This document shows, one piece after another, positions 33,488 to 42,507 of a stretch of 64,000 nucleotides of DNA. The DNA comes from Candidatus Gordonibacter avicola (lineage in GTDB: Bacteria; Actinomycetota; Coriobacteriia; Coriobacteriales; Eggerthellaceae). The translations under genes and the position numbers were made by a program. The first letter of the stretch is position 1, and every line of letters starts with the position of its first letter. Under the pieces are notes generated by a model. It ran no database searches, was not told where the DNA came from, and saw nothing but the letters and a program-made list of their open reading frames with translations. The stretch spans positions 40,334-104,333 of the forward strand of contig DXGM01000011.1 of NCBI GenBank assembly GCA_019113915.1. The letters run 5' to 3'.

Positions 33488-33815
33488 TGGGGTTACACCA
33501 CGATTCTCGCTTTTGCGCACTTGCCTAGAACCTTGGTGCATTCGCGCCGTTGCCCGTCCCCTGTTCACCTCCTTGGTAAGAAACCTTCCTCGGATAAACC
33601 GGGCGGCGCACGTGCTGCTGTTATAATGCGACCTGAGAGGTTAGGATGCTATCCACCAACCGAGGTGGTTTAGAACGGGTGAGGCAACTCACCCCACAAG
33701 GATTAGAAGATTAGGTCGTGGCGTACGTTATAATCACGCCATTGACGAGGGGAAACGAAGCGCGACACGCGACGGGCTTTGGGGGCACTCATCCCGCCAT
33801 CTGAGGAGGCTTAAT
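33488..33815. other. Intergenic region with possible structured leader
   Basis: Two TATAAT hexamers occur (about 33620 and 33731). Between them lie two small hairpins, CCACC/GGTGG (about 33653-33668) and GGGTGAG/CTCACCC (about 33678-33695). The pattern could be a short structured RNA or leader before the membrane LuxR gene. I could not match it to a known riboswitch. Confidence 0.35.
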
Positions 33816-35295
33816 ATGGAAGCCTACGCCGGTTACCACGGCGGCATACGCAAGGTACTCCACGATGCGCGGAGTCACCCTTGGCTACTCGTGACGTTGA
33901 CGGCCTACCGCACCTTCGCGGTTCTTTTGTTTGTTGAAGGGTTCTTCTTCGCCGATTCGTTTATGGTGGCGGGCTTCGAGTTTCCGCTTCTTGCGGCGTT
34001 TCTGTTTTTATGCGCGGGCGTGTGTTTGCTCTGCGCGTGCACCTTCAAGAAGATAAAAGTGTTCAGCAAAGACGAGTATCTGTGGTTCCTGGTGTCGTGC
34101 ATGTTGCTGGGCGTGTTCTTCCTGTTTATGAAGGCGCATGCTGGCATGACGAACGACATGCTGGGCATGGTGACACTGGTGTTGGGCATGCTGCTGCTGG
34201 CGGTGGGCGTTATGGGTACGCACATTGAGCTGGGGCGGATTTTCGGCATGCTGGGCATGCTACCCACGCTGACGTACGGCATTGGGTCGGCGCTGGCGAC
34301 GGCGGTGCTCACCCTACTCATCACGCTGTTTTTGGACGAGGTCATAAAGTGGGCGGTGACGTTTCTGCTTCCGGTCATTATTATCATGGCCTTTTACCTT
34401 GCGAAGGAAGACGTATTTCCTGACCAGCGCGACCTGTACCGCGAGCCCACGAGTGAACTCTTTATTCCGTACCGGTTCATGGCCACTTCCATTGTGTAGG
34501 GATTTGCCTTGGGCGTGCCGCTGGGGTTCCTGGCGTTCTCGGGATTTTTCGTTCAGGTGCTGAACTCTGCGGGCTATTTGTGCGCCGCGCTGCTTGCGCT
34601 TTTAGTGGTGCTGGTGTTGCAGAAAGACTTCAACCGCGCTGTGTACCAGGTGGGATTCTCTCTTGCGGGGTTGGGGTTGCTGGCTATGGGGGTGCTGGGG
34701 CCCACGTCGGCTTTGGCGGGCGTGCTGCAACTGACGGGATTTCTCTATCTTGACCTGGTGTTGTGGGGGTTGGGATCCTACCTTATTAAGAACTGTGATC
34801 AGCCGGCCATGTGGGTGGTCTCGTGCCCGTGCATGGCGCTCATGACGGGGCGTGCGCTCGGCGTGGTAGTGGGCTGCCTTGGTTTGGAAATTGCCGGGGG
34901 GGGGGGCTCACCAGCCTCTTTTCTTCTGTGTGCTGGCATTTTTGGTGGTGCTTGCGGCGCTCTTTCTATCCAGCAACGCGAATATGCGCACCGGATGGGG
35001 CTTTGTGCGTCCGGGCGAACCCGATGCAACCAAAGGCGAAAGTCGTATCTGCGAAATTATTGGCCAGGAGTATGGCCTAACGCTGCGCGAGCGTGAGATC
35101 ATGCAGTGCATCGTGGGCGGAAAATCGCGCAAGGAGATTGCGGAGGAGTTGTTTATCACCTCCAACACTATTAAGACGCACTTGCACAATTTGTATGGCA
35201 AGCTGGATATTCATTCCGAAAGCGAATTGAAGAAGTTTGTAGCGCGTCGTGAGAAGATGCTTTCGACTGCCGACGACCCCGCGCTGGTGTCGTAG
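33816..35295 (+). pseudogene. Membrane LuxR regulator (twelve helices plus HTH), interrupted by amber codon and poly-G frameshift
   Basis: Three reading-frame pieces form one gene. Residues 1-227 (33816-34499) hold about six helices and end at TAG 34497. The same frame continues as GFALGVPLGFLAFSGFF with about five to six more helices up to an 11-G run (34896-34906). There the frame is lost; one base fewer would join it to AHQPLFFCVLAFLVV and the C-terminal LuxR HTH (LTLREREIMQCIVGGKSRKE, LFITSNTIKTHLHNLYGKLD). Such membrane-LuxR regulators are common in Eggerthellaceae. The start is ATG 33816, with GAGGAGG upstream. It is either decaying or phase-variable, with an added nonsense change. Confidence 0.75.
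34896..34906 (+). repeat. Poly-G tract (11 G) in the membrane LuxR gene
   Basis: Eleven consecutive G sit within the last membrane-helix region. In the present length the frame runs on to TGA/TAG without the HTH; ten (or thirteen) G would fuse the helices to the HTH. Such homopolymers change length by slipped-strand mispairing. Confidence 0.85.
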
Positions 35296-35424
35296 GCGAG
35301 GACGCGGGCGTTGGAGGGGCCGCTGGCGAGGGGGCGGTGTTGGGGGCGCTTGAGTCGTGCTAGAATTCCTGGCGAATGAAGTTGCTTGCGGTTGCGCGTT
35401 CCGGGCGAGCGCGCAGATGGGGGC

Positions 35425-36690
35425 ATGATGACCAGGATATTCTCGCACACGCGGCCGATTGCAGCCGACGTGGTTGATGCGTTTTGCACGTTGCAGAAGG
35501 GCTTCACCGACCAGTTCGTCTATTACGACAAACAGCGCGCCTGCCGCTACTTGGGGCTGGGGCGTTGTATCGCGCTGCCCACGCTCGACGACGCCGAAAG
35601 CGAGCTGGAGGGCCCGGTGGCGCAGCCACCCATCTTTTTCTCGTTCAATCGCTTTGACGCGGAGAACCCCGCGCCCACCGATGAGCTGTTCGAGGCGTTC
35701 CCACGGCTGAAGTTTATGCTGCCGGAGATTGTGCTCATCGAGAACGAGCGCGGCACGCTTCTGCAGGTGAACTCGCTCGGCCCGGTGTACGCCGGGCGCA
35801 TCGAGCGGTTCGAGCGCCAGGCGCTGGCCGCGCCGCCGCGTCAGCGCACGTCGATTCCCTATCGGTTGGAAGTTGACTCGCGCGAGGCGTGGCGCGATGC
35901 TGTGGGGGCAGGGCTTGCGGCCATCGACGAGGGGCGCGTGGACAAGGTGGTGCTATCGCGGCGCCAGAAACTGGTGGCTGAGCACCCCTTTTCGTCGAAA
36001 GATTTGCTGGTGAACCTTATTGACGGCCCGGCGCGCGGCACGGTGCTGCTGTATCGCTATGCCGACGTGTTCTTCTGCGGCTGCACGCCCGAGTTGCTGG
36101 TACGCAAGCAAGGCACGCAGCTGGAGAGCATGTGTCTAGCGGGCACGTGCCCCGCGGGCGGCTCGTCGGAGGAAGGCGAGCGCCTGGCGGCCGAACTCAT
36201 GGCCGATGCGAAAAACCGCGCCGAGCACGACTATGTGGTGCAGTTCATCCGCGAGGTGTTCCGCCGCACGTGTTACGACGTGGAAGTGCCCGCTGAGCCG
36301 GGTATTCTGCCGCTCACGCACGTGCAGCACCTGTGCACGCCCGCGCGCGCCCGTGTGCTGGAGGGCGTGGATTTGTGGGAGATGAAGGGCGACCTGCACC
36401 CGACGCCCGCCGTGGCCGGCACGCCGGTGGGCGAGGCGAAGATGCTCATTCGCGGCATTGAGACGTACAACCGCGGTTTCTTTGCGGGCGCGTGCGGCTA
36501 CGTGGACGGCGACGGCGACGGCGAGTTCTCAGTGGCGCTGCGCACGGGCGTGTTCGACGGCGAGATCGGCTGGGTTTACGCCGGTTGCGGCATCGTGGCC
36601 GGCAGCGTCGCCGATGACGAATACGACGAAATCTCCGCCAAACTCCGCACCATCCTGAGCGCTTTCGACGGAGAAGGTGACGCACGATGA
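35425..36690 (+). CDS. menF: Isochorismate synthase
   Basis: The start is ATG 35425 (MMTRIFSHTRPI), with a GGGGG stretch as weak ribosome site. The 421-residue protein has the chorismate-binding fold. Residue motifs include CLAGTCPAGGSSEEGERLA, KNRAEHDYVVQFIREVF, GDLHPTPAVAGTPVGEA and GFFAGACGYVDGDGDGEFS; the last holds the expected acidic Mg-binding residues. It converts chorismate to isochorismate for menaquinone. It overlaps menD by 4 bp (ATGA), so the two are co-translated. Menaquinone serves anaerobic respiration, fitting the molybdoenzyme cluster nearby. Confidence 0.88.
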   Translation: MMTRIFSHTRPIAADVVDAFCTLQKGFTDQFVYYDKQRACRYLGLGRCIALPTLDDAESELEGPVAQPPIFFSFNRFDAENPAPTDELFEAFPRLKFMLPEIVLIENERGTLLQVNSLGPVYAGRIERFERQALAAPPRQRTSIPYRLEVDSREAWRDAVGAGLAAIDEGRVDKVVLSRRQKLVAEHPFSSKDLLVNLIDGPARGTVLLYRYADVFFCGCTPELLVRKQGTQLESMCLAGTCPAGGSSEEGERLAAELMADAKNRAEHDYVVQFIREVFRRTCYDVEVPAEPGILPLTHVQHLCTPARARVLEGVDLWEMKGDLHPTPAVAGTPVGEAKMLIRGIETYNRGFFAGACGYVDGDGDGEFSVALRTGVFDGEIGWVYAGCGIVAGSVADDEYDEISAKLRTILSAFDGEGDAR

Positions 36691-38483
36691 GCGCCGCTGA
36701 TCCGGCGACGACTGCCCTCTTCCTGGGCGCGTTTTTTGACGAGTTGACGCGGTGGGGCGTGTACGATGTGGTGGTGAGTCCGGGGTCGCGGTCGACGCCG
36801 CTAGCCATGACAGCTTACGAGTTGTCGCGCCGTGCGCCCGAGCGGTTGCGCCTGTTCGTGGACGTGGACGAGCGCGGCGCGGCGTTTTTCGCGCTGGGGA
36901 TGGCGAAGGCGAGTGGTCGACCGGCGGCCGTGATCTGCACGTCGGGGACGGCCGTGGCGAACTACTATCCGGCGGTGATGGAGGCGAAGTCCTCGCGTGT
37001 GCCTCTGGTGGTGCTGACGGGCGACCGCCCGCCACGGCTGCAAGAGTTGGGTGCGCCGCAGACCTGTGACCAGTTGAAAGCCTTTGGCGATCACGTGCGT
37101 GCGTTTCGCCAGATGCCGCTGCCGACGGCTGACGCTGCGGCGCTCGCGTTTGCGCGCCAGGCTGCGCGGGAAGCGGTGATTGCTGCTGGTGGTGGGGCTG
37201 CTGAGGCGGCTGAGTCGCGCATCGCGGGTGCGTGCCTTGGCGGGCCCGTGCACCTCAATTTTCCGTTTGATGAACCGTTGAAGCCCGATTTTTCAGTGGA
37301 AGGCCTGTTCGAGGCGGGGCGTCGGCCGAATGTTTCACGTGAAACATTCGTTCCTGTTTCGCAGCAGCTGGCGCCGGATGCGATTGCGCGTGTGGCTGAA
37401 CTGCTTGCGGGCCGTCGCGCGCTCGCGCTGGCGGGGGAAGGCACGTGTGCGACCGATGCTGAGGCGCGTGACGTACTGGCGTGGGCACACGCGTTCAACC
37501 TACCGCTTCTGGCTGACCCGCTTTCGGGCCTGCGTCGCTTCGACGACGCGCTTGTTATCGACAATTACGACAGCTTGCTGAGTGTGGGCGGCGAGGCTCC
37601 AGACGAGTTAATACCCGAGGTCATTGTGCGGTTCGGCCGCTATCCGGTGTCGAAGAAGGCTACGCAGTTCACCGCCGCCTGTGGGGCGTTGCAGGTGGTG
37701 GTAGATCCGCTGGAAACGCGCGACTGCAATGCGGCTACCGACGTGTACGTTCCGTGCGAACCGGTCGCGTTCGCGCGCTCGCTGTGCGCGGCAGCGCCAG
37801 CGGAGGCATCAATCTCCTGTGAATTCGCCGATACCTGGACAGCTGCCAACGATGCCGCGCGCGAGCGCATCGTCGCGGCAGGCAACCAGGAAGAAGGTTT
37901 CGAGGGCTCGTTTGTCCGCCGCATCCTTGAGCTCGCGCCTGAAGAGTCGTGCCTGTTCGCGGCCAACTCTATGAGCATTCGCGCGCTCGACACGTTCTAT
38001 CTGAAAGGCGAGAAGCGCCTGACTGTGCTCTGCAACCGCGGGCTCAACGGCATCGACGGTACCACGTCCACGGCGCTTGGCGCGGCGCAGTCATTCGCGC
38101 AAACCACTTTCCTCACCGGCGACCTCACGCTGCTGCACGACCTGAACGCCCTCGCGCTCCAGCGCGAACTGCGCGTGCAGCGCGCCGCAGGTGGCAGCGC
38201 TCCCAGCATCATTATTGTGCTGCTGAACAATAACGGCGGTGCCATTTTCGACATGCTGCCCCAGAAGTCGGAAGACGCCTACTTCGAGCGCCTGTTCCTC
38301 ACCCCGCAAGACGTGAACTTCGAAGCTGCGGCCCAGGCGTTCGCTGTGCGGTACCAGCGCACCAGGTCACTCGCCGAGTTCGACGCCGCCTACAAAAACG
38401 CACTGGGCACCCCCGGCATCACCCTCATAGAAGTCCCCATCCCCCTCCAAGGCCTCAAATCCCGCTACGCCCCCTGCTGGTAG
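36687..38483 (+). CDS. menD: 2-succinyl-5-enolpyruvyl-6-hydroxy-3-cyclohexene-1-carboxylate synthase
   Basis: The 598-residue protein is a thiamine-diphosphate enzyme. SPGSRSTPLA lies at 31-40, the ThDP-activating Glu62 is in DVDERGAAFFALG, and the C-terminal ThDP/Mg site includes NRGLNGIDGTTSTALGAA and LLNNNGGAIFDMLPQ. It joins isochorismate and 2-oxoglutarate in menaquinone synthesis. Residues 215-221 (NVSRETF) are encoded by an exact parS palindrome, in the less conserved linker between the first two domains. The start overlaps the menF stop. Confidence 0.93.
   Translation: MSAADPATTALFLGAFFDELTRWGVYDVVVSPGSRSTPLAMTAYELSRRAPERLRLFVDVDERGAAFFALGMAKASGRPAAVICTSGTAVANYYPAVMEAKSSRVPLVVLTGDRPPRLQELGAPQTCDQLKAFGDHVRAFRQMPLPTADAAALAFARQAAREAVIAAGGGAAEAAESRIAGACLGGPVHLNFPFDEPLKPDFSVEGLFEAGRRPNVSRETFVPVSQQLAPDAIARVAELLAGRRALALAGEGTCATDAEARDVLAWAHAFNLPLLADPLSGLRRFDDALVIDNYDSLLSVGGEAPDELIPEVIVRFGRYPVSKKATQFTAACGALQVVVDPLETRDCNAATDVYVPCEPVAFARSLCAAAPAEASISCEFADTWTAANDAARERIVAAGNQEEGFEGSFVRRILELAPEESCLFAANSMSIRALDTFYLKGEKRLTVLCNRGLNGIDGTTSTALGAAQSFAQTTFLTGDLTLLHDLNALALQRELRVQRAAGGSAPSIIIVLLNNNGGAIFDMLPQKSEDAYFERLFLTPQDVNFEAAAQAFAVRYQRTRSLAEFDAAYKNALGTPGITLIEVPIPLQGLKSRYAPCW
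37331..37346. other. parS site inside menD
   Basis: TGTTTCACGTGAAACA is a perfect 16-bp palindrome identical to the ParB/Spo0J parS consensus. It is extended to 20 bp by AA/TT (37329-37348). parS sites are usually near the chromosomal origin and may lie inside genes. ParB binding nucleates the segregation complex. Confidence 0.85.
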
Positions 38484-38970
38484 GGGGCAGGCACGCCTCG
38501 AACATAAAGTGTGACGCGCTTCGCGCTGCCGATTACGCCAAGTGTTTCTCGCGTCCCTTGCTTTATGACGCGGGCTGACCGACGTGAAAGCAAGACCTTA
38601 CAAAAGGCATAACCTCCGTAGGGGTGCTCTCCAGAGCACCCGTTCGCGCAAAGCGCGAAAACGCAGGTCACGGTTGGATTCTCCGCCTTCGGCGGAGCGG
38701 GTGCTTCCCTAAAGGGACTAGGCGCTACGCGCCGTCGCTGAGAGCACCCCTACGGAGATGGCCAAACAAGTACGTTAACCATGGGAGAGCATGCCCTCGT
38801 CATAGTGGTGGGGAGGCGCATAACATCCTGGCGTATTAGCCAGCGCGAAGCGCGTCACTCTATTGCGTAGCGGGAGTTGCAGCCCTCCCAACGAGCAACA
38901 AGTGTTGCAACAAAAAAGGGCCCCGCGTGGCAGGGCCCTTCGACATACTTTGAACAACCAAAAGCCAGAC
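38484..38970. other. 487-bp gap filled by nested repeat E2
   Basis: Convergent genes menD and the NRAMP-related gene leave this gap. Nested repeat copy E2 takes up 38511-38858. A GGGCCC-centred hairpin near 38919-38940 (AGGGCCCC/GGGCCCTT) is the likely terminator of the minus-strand gene. No gene is seen. Confidence 0.6.
38511..38858. repeat. Nested palindromic repeat, copy E2 (best preserved)
   Basis: Outer ends: GTGACGCGCTTCGCGCTGCC at 38511 and its inverse ending GCGCGAAGCGCGTCAC at 38858. Next layer in: GCTTTATGACGCGGGCTGAC (about 38560). Inner stem: CTCCGTAGGGGTGCTCT (38614-38630) pairs perfectly with AGAGCACCCCTACGGAG (38741-38757). Core: TTCGCGCAAAGCGCGAAAAC (from about 38643) with CTCCGCCTTCGGCGGAG. 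The inner stem sequence differs from that in E3 and in the 57929-58026 copy, but each copy stays paired. Confidence 0.8.
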
Positions 38971-40221
38971 TTACATCCCCAGCAGCCCTTGCAGCGACGT
39001 GATAAAGCTGGACATGTTGCGGTAGCACATGAATAGCGTGATGATGATAATCACGACGCCCGCGCAGTTCGCGAAGATGTGGTTGCGCCATTTGCCCAGG
39101 TCTTTGCCGTTCGCGCAGTAGATCACGAAGAACGCCATGATGGGCAGCAGGATGGCGTTGGCCGCCTGCGCCACCAGGATGAGTTCGGTCGGGCTCTTCC
39201 CCAGCGCGATAGCCATGATGCAGCCCGCCAGAAGCACGATGATCCAGATCAGCTTGAAGCGCAGATCCTTCGTCGTCTTCTTCCAGCCTAGCACGCCGTT
39301 CACCGCATACGCAGCCGAGAACGACGCCGTGATGGCGCTTGAGAAGCCGGCGCACAGAAGGCCCAGGCCAATCATCCACGTGGCCCACGAACCCAGCAGC
39401 GGCTGCAGCGCCAGCGCCATGTCTTTGCCGTTTGTCACCACGGTGTCGGTGCCGTAAATGTTGGCGGCGGCGCACACGAGGATGGCCATGGAAATGATGC
39501 CGCCCAGGCCAATGCTGAGGATGGTGTCGAAGCGCGCGTCGGACACCTGCTCGGGGTCCTTGAAGCGCTCGGACGCGCCGGATGCGTGCAGGAACAGGTT
39601 ATATGGCACGATGGTGGTACCAATGAGGCCCACCGCCGTCAGGATGCCCTTCGAACCTTCCTCGGGCAGCGTGGGCACAAACAGGCCGGTAGCGATGGCA
39701 CCCCAGTCCGGGCTCGACGCGATGGCGGTCACGAAGAACACCACGCCCATGAACACGACGATGGCCGTCAAAATGACTTCCACCACCTTGTACGAGCCAA
39801 TCCACATGGCGATGAAGGCCAGCACGCCCAGCACAATAACAATGGGAATCAGCGGCATATCAGGCATAACAGCCTGAATACCCAGAATACCGCCCGTGAT
39901 GTTGCCCGTTTCGTACGCGATGTTGCCCACAAAAATGGCGATGATAACAATCACGATAGCAATCCACATGAGTGCCTTGTTGGGAATACGATCGCGAATG
40001 TTTTCACCCAGTCCCTTGCCCGAGACAATGCCCACGCGCGACGCCATCTCTTGGAAAATGATGGTGGCAACGGTGGCGAACAGAAGCGCCCATAGCATGG
40101 TGTAGCCGTAGCTGGCGCCTGAGACCGTGCAGGTGGTAACGGTGCCGGGGCCAATAAAACCAGCGGCCACGAGCGCGCCCGGGCCCACGTTTTTGAACTT
40201 CTGAGCCAGTGTGCTGCTCAT
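38971..40221 (-). CDS. NRAMP-related divalent metal transporter, magnesium type
   Basis: The start is ATG 40221 (MSSTLAQKFKNVGPGALVAA), with GAGAGGAGAGGG upstream. The 416-residue protein has 11 helices in the SLC11 fold. The two unwound metal-binding motifs differ from manganese/iron NRAMPs: helix 1 has GPGT (24-27) instead of DPGN, and helix 6 has VPYN (205-208) instead of MPHN. That pattern is the one described for NRAMP-related magnesium transporters, of which an Eggerthella lenta protein is the studied example. So Mg uptake is more likely than Mn or Fe. It is convergent with menD. Confidence 0.8.
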   Translation of the reverse strand: MSSTLAQKFKNVGPGALVAAGFIGPGTVTTCTVSGASYGYTMLWALLFATVATIIFQEMASRVGIVSGKGLGENIRDRIPNKALMWIAIVIVIIAIFVGNIAYETGNITGGILGIQAVMPDMPLIPIVIVLGVLAFIAMWIGSYKVVEVILTAIVVFMGVVFFVTAIASSPDWGAIATGLFVPTLPEEGSKGILTAVGLIGTTIVPYNLFLHASGASERFKDPEQVSDARFDTILSIGLGGIISMAILVCAAANIYGTDTVVTNGKDMALALQPLLGSWATWMIGLGLLCAGFSSAITASFSAAYAVNGVLGWKKTTKDLRFKLIWIIVLLAGCIMAIALGKSPTELILVAQAANAILLPIMAFFVIYCANGKDLGKWRNHIFANCAGVVIIIITLFMCYRNMSSFITSLQGLLGM

Positions 40222-40546
40222 ACCCTCTCCTCTCTTTCGTTTCTTGAAGCGGTTGGTGCGACGATTTCTCCGTTCCGGGCGCCGCTCGGTTGTCTTCCCC
40301 CCTGCGGTATTTTCAACGCGCTGGCGCGCCGAAAAAGCGAGGGCGACCCGGTGAGATGCACCTACTTTATCAGAATAAAGACCACACGTACACGACGAAC
40401 CGGCGGCCGCGCCCGTTCGAGTGGACTCGCGGGAAAGCGGCAGGGGGGCGGTTGACGCGGGTTCGTGGCCTTGGCTTGGGGCGACTCCGTGGAAAATGGC
40501 GGGAGGGGGTGCGCGAAAGCGCGTTTTAGGGGAAACTAGACGCACC
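40222..40546. other. Divergent promoter region before the NRAMP-related gene
   Basis: This 325-bp gap separates the minus-strand transporter from the plus-strand DUF6020-like gene. A hairpin GGTGCATCTCACC lies near 40347-40359 in the transporter leader. I could not match it to a known metal riboswitch (M-box or yybP-ykoY). Confidence 0.4.
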
Positions 40547-42376
40547 ATGAACGAGAGCCCTGCGAAACATACCCGCGTTGCCGCGCACCGCGCACCTGCC
40601 CCTAAGGGGAAAGGGTGGCGCGTGCTGCCGTCGGCCGTGGTAGTGGGATGTTTCTTCGCGCTGTGTATGCTGGTGGGACAGAGCTTTGCGGAAGTGGGCG
40701 ACTTCTCGCAGATCATCGGCGGCTGGGGGCGCATGGGCGTCTCCGTGGCGAAGTTCGTGCTGTACGCGCTGGTGTTTGGCGTGGTGGCGAATGTGCTGTT
40801 TGAGTGTTTGGACCGGCGTGCGGCGCGGCGTGCGCGGGCTTACGCTGACGGTGGCGTGCGGTCGCCCAGCGCTGGCGCGGCGCGCCAAGTGCACCTGCCA
40901 ACTCGCAACCCTGCTGTGGCGTTCCTCGATAAGCACCTATTCGGCTGCGTGCTGGCGCTGCTGCTGGTTTCGTGGGGCGTGTACCTGGTGGTATTCGCGC
41001 CGGGCTCGCTCACGTACGACGGCGCGCGCAGCCTCAACCAGTTCACCACCGACACGCGCCTGGAGAACCACCACCCGGTGCTCATGAACCTGCTGTATGG
41101 CGGCATCATGAATGCCGCGCGGATGGTGGGGCCTGACAACTTGGGGCTGTTCCTTATTGTGGTGCTGCAAACGCTGGCTTTGGCCTGGGCGTATGCCGCC
41201 ATCATCAAGCAGGCGCGCACGCTGGGTTTGCCGCTGGCTGTGGCCGTGGTAGCCGCTTTGTACTTCGCCCTGTTCCCTGCGTGGGGCGTGCTTGTGCAGG
41301 ATGTCATCAAGGACACTTTGTTCTGCGCCGTGTTGGCGCTGTTCGCGCTTGCCCTTACGCGTGTGATAATTGCGTCGTCGCAGCAGCCTGCTACCGTGTG
41401 GCAGTGGGCACTGCTGGGGGTGGCCGCCGCGCTGGTGGCGCTCACGCGCAACAACGGTATATATATAGTAGCCCCCACGCTTCTGGCTCTGGCTGTGCTG
41501 CTTGCCGTGCGAGGCCGTCATGCGCGTGTGCCGCGTGCACCACGCGCGCCACGCCCGGTGTGGCCGCGCGCCGCAGCCGTGCTGGCGGGCGTTGCTCTTG
41601 TGTATGTGGCGCTGACCAGCTTCATCTATCCCGCCGCCGGGGTGGACATGCGCGAGGAAAAAGAGATGCTGTCTATCCCCTTCCAGCAGACGGCGCGCTG
41701 CCTGCTGGAGCATCCGGACGACGTGACCCCCGAAGAGCGCCAGGCTATCGATGCCGTGCTACCCTTCGACCAGTTGCCGCAGCTGTACGACCCTCATCTG
41801 TCCGACCCGGTGAAGGAAACGTACAAGTTGCACAACAGCAAGGTGGAAGGCAGCTTCGACTACGCCGAGCAGCATCCCGACGCGCTCAAAACCTACCTTG
41901 TGGCCTGGGCGTCCATGGGGCTGCGCCACCCGCTCACCTACGTCGAGGCCACGGTGGCGAATACGTACGCCTACTTCTATCCGGGCGAAATCATCGACTG
42001 CGAGGGCACGCGCCCCGTGCTGCTGCTTGAGCAGATTGGCGAGCCTATCAACCTCACTTACGACGTGTCCTACCTCATGCCCGCGTCGGTGGTGGACGCC
42101 GCATCAGCCGCCGTACAGGGTACGCTGGAAACCCCCGTGCTGGCATTCCTCTACTCGCCGGCACCTTACGTGTGGCTGTTTGTGCTGCTGGTGGCCTACC
42201 TAGCGCACGCGCGCCGATGGGAGGGCCTCGTGGTGTGCCTCCCCGCAGCCATGCTGCTGCTCACCGTTTTGGCTGGCCCGCTGAACGGCCACCTGCGCTA
42301 CCTCATGCCCCTCATCGGCCTCCTACCCCTCATGTGGGCCTTCGCCTTCGCAACAAGAAATCATCGGGAGCGATAA
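40547..42376 (+). CDS. Multi-pass membrane protein, DUF6020-like (glycosyltransferase-like)
   Basis: The 609-residue protein has about 13 helices: a short cytosolic N-terminus, helices throughout 30-400, a soluble region over about 400-500 (FQQTARCLLEHPDDVTPEER, YDPHLSDPVKETYKLHN), then three or four more helices. GSLTYDGARSLNQFTTDTRL and HHPVLMNLL follow the first helices, as in DUF6020/GT-C-like membrane glycosyltransferases. The start is ATG 40547, with AGGGGA upstream. The sugar donor and acceptor are unknown. Nothing nearby shows a glycan operon. Confidence 0.7.
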   Translation: MNESPAKHTRVAAHRAPAPKGKGWRVLPSAVVVGCFFALCMLVGQSFAEVGDFSQIIGGWGRMGVSVAKFVLYALVFGVVANVLFECLDRRAARRARAYADGGVRSPSAGAARQVHLPTRNPAVAFLDKHLFGCVLALLLVSWGVYLVVFAPGSLTYDGARSLNQFTTDTRLENHHPVLMNLLYGGIMNAARMVGPDNLGLFLIVVLQTLALAWAYAAIIKQARTLGLPLAVAVVAALYFALFPAWGVLVQDVIKDTLFCAVLALFALALTRVIIASSQQPATVWQWALLGVAAALVALTRNNGIYIVAPTLLALAVLLAVRGRHARVPRAPRAPRPVWPRAAAVLAGVALVYVALTSFIYPAAGVDMREEKEMLSIPFQQTARCLLEHPDDVTPEERQAIDAVLPFDQLPQLYDPHLSDPVKETYKLHNSKVEGSFDYAEQHPDALKTYLVAWASMGLRHPLTYVEATVANTYAYFYPGEIIDCEGTRPVLLLEQIGEPINLTYDVSYLMPASVVDAASAAVQGTLETPVLAFLYSPAPYVWLFVLLVAYLAHARRWEGLVVCLPAAMLLLTVLAGPLNGHLRYLMPLIGLLPLMWAFAFATRNHRER

Positions 42377-42507
42377 CAAGTACCTCGCGGCCGCAGGCAG
42401 GTCAACTGCCTTTCGTGCCACATTAAGCGTTTTCGTGCCACGTTACTTGGTATACAATTGCAACGTTTTGCCAACGGCAATTTTGTACAAGACATAACGG
42501 GGAAGGC

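Noticed and set aside
34509..35096. Separate membrane-protein gene starting at TTG 34509
   Set aside because: It has no ribosome site and continues the frame and helices of the preceding ORF after a single TAG; it is better read as part of one broken gene.
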